A stretch of 9,787 nt of DNA, taken from NCBI GenBank assembly GCA_002049885.1, contig MVCS01000027.1, positions 1 through 9,787 of the forward strand. Reading direction: 5' to 3'. Shown piece after piece: positions 5,713 to 9,787 of the stretch (position 1 is the stretch's first letter; each line of letters opens with the position of its first letter). A model generated the notes under the pieces. The model did no database searches. It was not told the DNA's origin and saw only the letters and a list, made by a program, of their open reading frames with translations. The position numbers and the translations under genes are program-made. The stretch is from Planctomycetales bacterium 4484_123 (GTDB taxonomy: Bacteria; Planctomycetota; Phycisphaerae; SM23-33).

Positions 5713-7020
5713 ATGATGAGAGCCCTGGCGACATTGCTGGCGATGGCGGCCCTGGCCCCGGCCGGGCCGGAAGGCACTCCGGCCAAGCCATGCAAGTTCG
5801 TCGTCGTCTTCGATTTCGCCTGCCCCCGCTCCAGCGGCCTTGGCCGGCAACTGGCGGACTCTGTTCGTCTCCGGCTTGGCCGGCACAAGGGGCAGTACAG
5901 CGTCATCGACCGCCTGACCACCGCGGAGATGACCCCCGCCGGCGGCCTGCCACTTTCCATCCCCCAGGCCAGGATCGTGGAGCTGATGAAGCAGAAGTGG
6001 GCCGTCACGGTGGCCGTCTTCGGCCAGCTTCAGAAGCTCGGCCAGATGGCCCGGGCCGAGGTCCGCTGCGTGGACATCAGCGGACAGCAAGTCGTGGCGT
6101 GGACGAAGGTCTTCTCCGCCGAGGGCGAGCGCGCCCGCGGGCTCATGGCCCGGCAGATCGTCGAGGCCATCCGCGGGCGGGCGGAGTGGAACCCACCCGA
6201 ATACGGCGATGAGGCCGAACCCAAGAAGTTCGGCCCGGCCCTGAACCCCAACGGCGACTTCGAGTCCTGCCCCGCCGGCTGGCAGCGGCCCGATAACGTC
6301 TCCATGAAGATCGTCCCGGACCCCAGGCCGGGGCGGGCGGGGCACGTCCTGCGGCTGTTCACCGACCTCGACCGGGAGGCCTGGCTGAAGTACCAGCGCG
6401 ACCTGCGCCTGGGCAAGGCCGACCCCGCCCATCCGCCCCGCATCGGCACCGTGGCCAACAAGTACGCCACCGTCGCCGGCCTGGAGGGGGTGCACTTCCG
6501 CAGTGGCTGGATCCCAGCCCGCCCGGGCCAGCGCTACTGGCTGGTTGCCGAGATGAAGGGGAAATCCGCCGGCATGTTCTTTCCCAAGATCTTCGTCAAG
6601 GGCTTCGCCGACTTTTCTGCCCTGGCCGACGGGCTCAGCGAGGTGAGCCTCAATGAGATGAAGATGACCCCGCAGCAATTCGCCCGCCTGCCGGTCGAGC
6701 AGAGGAAGAAGCTAGTCTCCCAGGACGCCGCCAGGCACCCCGAGCGCTACCGCCGCGAGGTCTATCGCTGGTACCTCGCCTGCCGCAACGAGGAGAATGT
6801 CTGGAAGCACTACGCCGCACCCTTTCCGCCCCGCGGGGGGCTGCCCAGGGTCGTGCAGTGGCTTCGCATCGAGGTGTACGCCTACTGGCCGCCGGGTGAA
6901 TACCTCTTCGACGACGTGCACCTGTACGCCGACCCGCGCCAGAAGGCCCCGCTGCCGGAGGAGAAGCCCCGCACTCCCAGCTACAAGCCGCCGACGACCC
7001 GGCCCGGCGACCGGCCCTGA
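5713..7020 (+). CDS. Exported two-domain protein of unknown function (TolB/LpoB-like N-domain, CBM4/9-like C-domain)
   Basis: I do not recognise a named family. From ATG 5713 the protein has 435 aa. Residues 1 to about 19 (MMRALATLLAMAALAPAG) look like a short signal peptide, with no lipobox Cys. Residues about 26-155 (CKFVVVFDF...SGLGRQLADSVRLRLGRHKGQYSVIDR...AVTVAVFGQLQK...VDISGQQVVAWTKVFS) resemble the alpha/beta domain of TolB-N, LpoB and CsgG-like proteins. Residues about 177-407 begin NPNGDFESCPAGWQ and end RIEVYAYWPPGEYLFDDVHLYAD, the usual edges of a CBM4/9 galactose-binding-like jelly roll; the middle (about 300-370) holds a charged helical insertion. The tail (408-435) is Pro-rich. 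ATG 5716 and ATG 5668 are alternative starts; 5713 best fits the signal peptide, but no Shine-Dalgarno is seen. It is divergent from the T2SS operon, so a role in or export by that system is possible but only inferred. Confidence 0.72.
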   Translation: MMRALATLLAMAALAPAGPEGTPAKPCKFVVVFDFACPRSSGLGRQLADSVRLRLGRHKGQYSVIDRLTTAEMTPAGGLPLSIPQARIVELMKQKWAVTVAVFGQLQKLGQMARAEVRCVDISGQQVVAWTKVFSAEGERARGLMARQIVEAIRGRAEWNPPEYGDEAEPKKFGPALNPNGDFESCPAGWQRPDNVSMKIVPDPRPGRAGHVLRLFTDLDREAWLKYQRDLRLGKADPAHPPRIGTVANKYATVAGLEGVHFRSGWIPARPGQRYWLVAEMKGKSAGMFFPKIFVKGFADFSALADGLSEVSLNEMKMTPQQFARLPVEQRKKLVSQDAARHPERYRREVYRWYLACRNEENVWKHYAAPFPPRGGLPRVVQWLRIEVYAYWPPGEYLFDDVHLYADPRQKAPLPEEKPRTPSYKPPTTRPGDRP

Positions 7021-7110
7021 GCCGCCCCTGGCCGGGCGGGTTGGCGTCATCCGTCGAGGCCCGCCGGTTCGCGTGCCTGGGGCCCCTGCTGTGCTGGCCA
7101 GGCGCGGCGC

Positions 7111-7140
7111 AAAAAAACGCCGCCCGTGAGGCGGCGTTTT
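7111..7140 (-). terminator. Bidirectional intrinsic terminator
   Basis: An 11-bp perfect stem (7114-7124 with 7130-7140) closes a 5-nt loop (CGTGA). Read on the minus strand, the GC stem GCCGCC/GGCGGC is followed by seven Ts, an ideal Rho-independent terminator 20 bp after the cold-shock gene stop. On the plus strand the stem is followed by four Ts and can also end transcription from the convergent gene ending at 7020. Confidence 0.88.
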
Positions 7141-7160
7141 CGGTCACCAATGACGGGACC

Positions 7161-7361
7161 TTAGGCCTTGCGAACGTTGACGGCCTTGGGGCCCTTGGGG
7201 CCTTGGATCAGGTCGAAGGTGACGCTTTCACCCTCGATGAGGGACTTGAAACCCTCGCCCTGGATATCGCCGTGATGCACGAACGCGTCCGTGCCGTCAT
7301 CGGCCGTGATGAATCCAAAGCCCTTCGCATCGTTGAACCACTTCACCTTGCCAGTTGCCAT
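7161..7361 (-). CDS. Cold-shock protein (CspA family)
   Basis: A 66-residue single cold-shock domain protein, a small cytoplasmic beta-barrel that binds single-stranded RNA/DNA and acts as an RNA chaperone. MATGKVKWFNDAKGFGFI contains RNP1 (KGFGFI), and DAFVHHGDI carries RNP2 (FVHH); GPKGPKAVNV closes the domain as in CspA. The length is typical (65-70 aa). The start at ATG 7361 is fixed by AAGGAG 8 nt upstream; the ATG at 7367 is too close to that site (2 nt), although an annotation could choose it. The gene stands alone, faces the 5713 gene tail to tail, and has a strong terminator. The 279 bp upstream may contain a long leader, common in cold-inducible csp mRNAs. Confidence 0.95.
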   Translation of the reverse strand: MATGKVKWFNDAKGFGFITADDGTDAFVHHGDIQGEGFKSLIEGESVTFDLIQGPKGPKAVNVRKA

Positions 7362-7369
7362 AACCATGG

Positions 7370-7375
7370 CTCCTT
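7370..7375 (-). promoter_or_regulatory. Shine-Dalgarno AAGGAG deciding the csp start
   Basis: AAGGAG lies 8 nt from ATG 7361 and only 2 nt from the in-frame ATG 7367. It therefore selects the conserved MATGKVKWF start. Confidence 0.65.
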
Positions 7376-7508
7376 GCGCAATCAGCACATCGGATTCGCA
7401 GACATGACGATCCAAGCCAAACTGCCCGCTGCGGTGAAGGGGTCAACATTCACTGGGGCGTGAAACCTGGGTGCAAGCTGCAAACGAATACGGACGCCAC
7501 CCGAATTC

Positions 7509-7549
7509 GCCGCCGGCCCGAGAAACCTTTTCTCGCCTGCCGCCGGCCC
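7509..7549. repeat. 11-bp direct repeats flanking a 7-bp hairpin
   Basis: GCCGCCGGCCC occurs at 7509-7519 and again at 7539-7549, exactly 30 bp apart. Between and touching them is a perfect inverted repeat CGAGAAA (7519-7525) / TTTCTCG (7529-7535) with a 3-nt loop. It would lie in the csp leader if the promoter is further upstream. Confidence 0.5.
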
Positions 7550-7640
7550 TAATCTTCATTAGGTACCATCGTTCCCGTTACGCCGGAAGTCAAAGGAATA
7601 AAATAAATAAAACCCCTCCGCCCAGCGCCCGCCCGGCCCG

Positions 7641-8462
7641 TTACAGGCCGCCGAACAGGCGGCGCACCTGCTCCTCATCGAGCCGGGCGCCGTACTCGCA
7701 GGCCTCGAAGGCCTCTGCGTAGCGCACGGCCGAGCCGGCCTCCCGGCCGTAGCGGGCGATGAGCATGTCGCGGAAGCGGTCGGCGACGGCCCGGTCGCGC
7801 CCGCCGCGCTGTTCCATCAACCAGGCCCGGCGGTCGGCAGCGTCGGCCGGGACCTCTTCCAGCTTGCCCTGGAGCCAGGGAATCCACTCATAGACCTGGC
7901 TGGTGTGGCAGTGCAGGGCGTCGTATTTCTTCTCGATGACCGAGTCGATGGCCACGACCACGCTGGGGGTGAAGGGATATGGCCGCTGGAACTCGTCGCT
8001 GCAATAGGCCATCACGGGGTTGTATCGCAGCGGCGGGGTTTCCGGGACGTTGTTGGGCACCATTACCAGGTAGGCCGAGTCCTGCACGAGCTGCGAGGTG
8101 TACCGGTGGTCGGGGTGGTAGTCGTTCGGCCGGTGGGTGATGACGAGGTCGGGCTGGAATTCTCGAATGAGCCGGATGAACATTCGGCGGTAGGTTATCG
8201 TCGGCTCGATCTGGCCGTTGGGGATGGGCAGGACCTGGCTCTGGACGCCGAGTATCTCGGCGGCGGCACGGGCCTCGGCGATGCGGCGCTGGGCGAGCTG
8301 GGCCCCGGCCTGGAGGTAGTGGCCGGTCTCGCCGTTGGTGGCGCTGACGAAGCGGACGGTGTGCCCGGCCGCGGCCCACAGGGCCGCCGTCCCGCCCACC
8401 GTGACCTCACAATCGTCCGGGTGTGCACCGATTACCAGTATCCGCAGCTTCTCATCGCCCAT
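7641..8462 (-). CDS. PIG-L/LmbE-family N-acetylglucosaminyl deacetylase-like protein
   Basis: A 273-residue member of the PIG-L (LmbE) superfamily of Zn-dependent deacetylases, which remove acetyl groups from N-acetylglucosamine conjugates such as thiol, phosphatidylinositol and antibiotic precursors. The N-terminal motif AHPDD (residues 13-17) supplies His14 and Asp17 as metal ligands with Asp16 as likely catalytic base, and YHPDH (115-119) supplies the third ligand. ATNGETG (41-47) and PDLVITHRPNDYHPDH are also typical. The length is close to the usual 220-270 aa, and no signal peptide is seen, so it is cytoplasmic. The start is ATG 8462, with AGGAG (8477..8473) 10 nt upstream and an extended -10 promoter at about 8520. 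The true substrate is unknown: no bacillithiol, mycothiol or sugar-biosynthesis partner lies alongside. Confidence 0.9.
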   Translation of the reverse strand: MGDEKLRILVIGAHPDDCEVTVGGTAALWAAAGHTVRFVSATNGETGHYLQAGAQLAQRRIAEARAAAEILGVQSQVLPIPNGQIEPTITYRRMFIRLIREFQPDLVITHRPNDYHPDHRYTSQLVQDSAYLVMVPNNVPETPPLRYNPVMAYCSDEFQRPYPFTPSVVVAIDSVIEKKYDALHCHTSQVYEWIPWLQGKLEEVPADAADRRAWLMEQRGGRDRAVADRFRDMLIARYGREAGSAVRYAEAFEACEYGARLDEEQVRRLFGGL

Positions 8463-8515
8463 GGCCGTTTCTCTCCTGCCTTGTGAAGACCCGTCACGCC
8501 GTCCCGCCCGGCGAT

Positions 8516-8545
8516 ATCATAGCACTGCCGGGGACGCCCTGCCAG
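8516..8545 (-). promoter_or_regulatory. Extended -10 promoter for the PIG-L gene
   Basis: The minus strand carries CTGGCA (8545..8540; 4 of 6 with TTGACA), an 18-bp spacer, and TATGAT (8521..8516; 5 of 6) preceded by TGC, which makes an extended -10 (TGnTATGAT). Transcription would begin near 8509, leaving a leader of about 46 nt before ATG 8462. Confidence 0.5.
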
Positions 8546-8661
8546 GGCCGTGTCGTTCGGCGGAGTGCGGCACGGGGCGGTGCGCGCCTCGGCCCGAGCG
8601 CTGGCCGCCTTGGCGCTTGGGACCCGTCCCGCCGCCCGTCGCCGGGGCCGCCGGCCTGAGG

Positions 8662-8676
8662 CCTGAGGCTCTCAGG
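8662..8676. other. Hairpin over the CPBP gene stop codon
   Basis: CCTGAG (8662-8667) and CTCAGG (8671-8676) form a perfect 6-bp stem with a 3-nt loop spanning the TGA stop of the CPBP gene. A tandem copy of GGCCTGA lies alongside. No T-tract follows, so this is at best a mRNA-end structure. The rest of the 209-bp gap (8463-8671) holds only the PIG-L promoter and leader. Confidence 0.25.
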
Positions 8677-9394
8677 TCGTCCACAGCGCGCCGATGGCAT
8701 TGTAGCAGGCGTGGGCGCCGACGGCTATCCCGAAACCGCGATACACGTACACCACCGCCAGATACGCCCCAGCCAGGACTCGGAAGACGAACCGGAAGGT
8801 GCTGAAGCTCTCCGGGCCGAGAAAGTGATAGAAGCTGAACAGCACCGAGGTGAGGATGACCGCCAGGACGATCATCGGTCCCTCGGGCTGCCGGGCGGCA
8901 TCCACCGTCAGCAGCAGGAACAGGGCGATGCCCGCCAGGCGGAAGAGGAACTCCTCGTACACTCCCGCCCCGATGCCCGAGAGCACGTTGGCGGCCAGGG
9001 TGCGCTGCGGGGCGCCCGCCGAGAGGGCCCCCGGGCCCATCAGCCTGGTCAGCACGCCGGCCATCACTACCAGCGGCAGGGCCCACAGGATGCTCTCGGC
9101 CGCCATGCCGAGCAACGTGCGGACGTCCGCCTGCCACTTCTGCTTGCTTACCACGTGCCAGACAAACAGCACCGTCACCACCAGGAATGGCGGGAGGAAC
9201 CACCCGGTGGCCCCGAAGAGCCCCAGAAGCTCCTTGAGGTGCTCGTTGGCCAGCAGTTTGTGTCCAAAGAAGATGGCCCCCGCCTCGTAGGCCGCCAGCA
9301 TGGGCAGGATGAACAGCAGACAAGTCAGCGGCTGGCGAGTGCGCTGGAGGTAGCCGGTGGCGGAGCGGCGAAGGTTGCTGCGAGTTGCGGCCAT
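8672..9394 (-). CDS. CPBP-family intramembrane glutamic endopeptidase
   Basis: A 240-residue multi-pass membrane protein of the CPBP (CAAX protease and bacteriocin-processing, Abi/Rce1-like) family. The catalytic motifs are visible in order: EEFLFR (residues 147-152, the EExxxR motif with the nucleophile-activating glutamates), FSFYH (186-190, FxxxH), and HACYN (228-232, HxxxN). Hydrophobic segments lie at about 22-44, 63-82, 98-119, 152-166, 174-188 and 205-219. The N-terminus (YLQRTRQPLTCLLFILPMLAAYEAG) fits many bacterial CPBP proteins. The start is ATG 9394; the same frame stays open to the window edge, but that part belongs to the upstream helix-hairpin-helix gene. Only AAAGG, 13 nt away, serves as a weak ribosome site. 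It begins 17 nt after the upstream gene's stop, so they may be cotranscribed. The substrate is unknown. Confidence 0.88.
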   Translation of the reverse strand: MAATRSNLRRSATGYLQRTRQPLTCLLFILPMLAAYEAGAIFFGHKLLANEHLKELLGLFGATGWFLPPFLVVTVLFVWHVVSKQKWQADVRTLLGMAAESILWALPLVVMAGVLTRLMGPGALSAGAPQRTLAANVLSGIGAGVYEEFLFRLAGIALFLLLTVDAARQPEGPMIVLAVILTSVLFSFYHFLGPESFSTFRFVFRVLAGAYLAVVYVYRGFGIAVGAHACYNAIGALWTT

Positions 9395-9411
9395 GGTCGT
9401 CGGTGCGCCTT

Positions 9412-9787
9412 TCAGGGCCGACTCGACGCCGGGCGGGCCGGCAGGGCAAGGTACTCGGCGCTGCGCTCCACCGTCTCTGGGCCGATGCCCGGCACCTTGG
9501 TCAGGTCCTCGCGCCAGCGGAAGACCTTCTGCCGACCCGCCGCCCGGGCGGCGCGGCGAAAATCGACGATGGCCTGGGCCTTGACGGGGCCGATCATGGG
9601 CAGCCGGCGCAGCGAACCCATGCTCGGCCACCAGGGCCATTCGGCCGGGGTCGGTGCCAGCGGGGTCGCCCAGTCGGGCGGTCCCGGTCGAGGCCGCCGC
9701 CAGGAAAAGGCTCCACCCGCCGACCAGGATCGCCAGGGCCAGGCAGTCGCCCCGTACCAGCAGTGGCCCCAAGCGCACTGGCCGGAG
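9412..9787 (-). pseudogene. ComEA-like helix-hairpin-helix protein, apparently frameshifted, 5' end off the window
   Basis: Two frames together make one recognisable protein. Upstream (frame of GTG 9778) is a membrane anchor, CLALAILVGGWSLFLAAAS, then ARLGDPAGTDPGRMALVAEHG. Downstream, in another frame up to the TGA at 9414..9412, are two helix-hairpin-helix motifs, SLRRLPMIGPVKAQAIVDFR and LTKVPGIGPETVERSAEYL, as in ComEA-type DNA-binding proteins. Omitting one base near 9616-9619 joins AEHG to SLRRLPMIGP, which restores the usual spacing before 'LxxLPxIGP'. So there is one extra base, or two missing, in the sequence: a real pseudogene or an assembly error. The upstream frame is open through the window edge, so the true start may lie outside. 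ComEA proteins bind incoming DNA at the cell surface, but many such small proteins in planctomycete-like genomes have no proven role. Confidence 0.62.

Larger units (their letters stand above)
7362..7640. other. Intergenic region upstream of csp, with AT-rich tract and repeat-hairpin
   Basis: No gene is supported in these 279 bp. Reading towards csp on the minus strand there is a T/A-rich tract (about 7614-7595), then TTGACT (7593..7588) as a possible -35. No good -10 is seen at 16-18 bp (GATGGT at 17 bp is poor), so the promoter is not convincing. Next comes a 7-bp hairpin flanked by 11-bp direct repeats (7509-7549). If transcription starts near 7560, the csp leader would be about 200 nt. 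Confidence 0.4.

Noticed and set aside
5482..6678. A 398-codon minus-strand open frame across the divergent region and the 5713 gene
   Set aside because: It is low-complexity and lacks any recognisable motif, while the plus-strand frame has a signal peptide and domain-like patterns. It would also cross the promoter region and the gspE start.
7588..7593. TTGACT as the -35 of a csp promoter
   Set aside because: No acceptable -10 lies 16-18 bp downstream (GATGGT at 17 bp is poor), so it is described only as a possibility in the intergenic entry.
8517..9449. A 310-codon minus-strand frame overlapping the CPBP gene
   Set aside because: It is out of frame with the CPBP catalytic motifs and reads as Arg/Gly/Pro-rich noise.
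9395..9778. The 5' extension of the CPBP frame to GTG 9778 as a single 368-residue protein
   Set aside because: The CPBP fold starts at ATG 9394. Upstream of it the frame passes through the helix-hairpin-helix gene in the wrong register, giving low-complexity residues.
1..9787. CRISPR array, insertion sequence, tRNA/rRNA or phage module
   Set aside because: No regularly spaced repeats, transposase or integrase motifs, cloverleaf-like sequence or rRNA core was found on reading both strands.

Overview
The window is GC-rich bacterial DNA, all of it accountable as ordinary chromosomal genes. The pseudopilin leaders with long Arg/Pro/Ala-rich extensions, the secreted protein with a CBM4/9-like fold, the orphan CPBP protease, the LmbE/PIG-L deacetylase and the high GC together suggest a planctomycete (perhaps Phycisphaerae-like). 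That placement is a judgement from protein style; there is no rRNA or other marker here.

Region 1 (1-5485, minus strand) is the core of a type II secretion system (T2SS) operon in canonical order: gspE (ATPase), gspF (inner-membrane platform), gspG (major pseudopilin), gspH, gspI, gspJ (minor pseudopilins), and the start codon of the next gene, presumably gspK, at the left edge. Spacing tightens along the operon. There are gaps of about 130 and 100 bp around gspF, a 41-bp overlap of gspG and gspH, and then 4-bp stop/start overlaps for H/I, I/J and J/K, which implies translational coupling of the minor-pseudopilin genes. No secretin (gspD) or gspC/L/M is visible.

Region 2 (5486-5712) is a divergent intergenic region. 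It holds a near-perfect AT-rich dyad at 5665-5681 that contains an exact minus-strand TATAAT (with TTGGGG 17 bp upstream) and a plus-strand TATTAT, so it is a good candidate for overlapping divergent promoters or an operator. It would control the T2SS operon and the plus-strand gene at 5713-7020. That gene encodes an unrecognised exported protein with a TolB/LpoB/CsgG-like alpha/beta domain followed by a jelly-roll-like (CBM4/9-type) domain. Its position invites the guess that it is a T2SS partner or substrate.

Region 3 (7021-9787) holds a bidirectional intrinsic terminator (7111-7140), a cold-shock protein gene with a possible long structured leader, a PIG-L/LmbE deacetylase gene with its own extended -10 promoter, a CPBP intramembrane protease gene, and at the right edge a ComEA-like helix-hairpin-helix gene whose membrane anchor and DNA-binding part lie in different frames (apparent frameshift). 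All of these except the terminator's plus-strand side read on the minus strand. I found no rRNA or tRNA, CRISPR array, insertion sequence or attachment site, and no clearly new multi-gene system.
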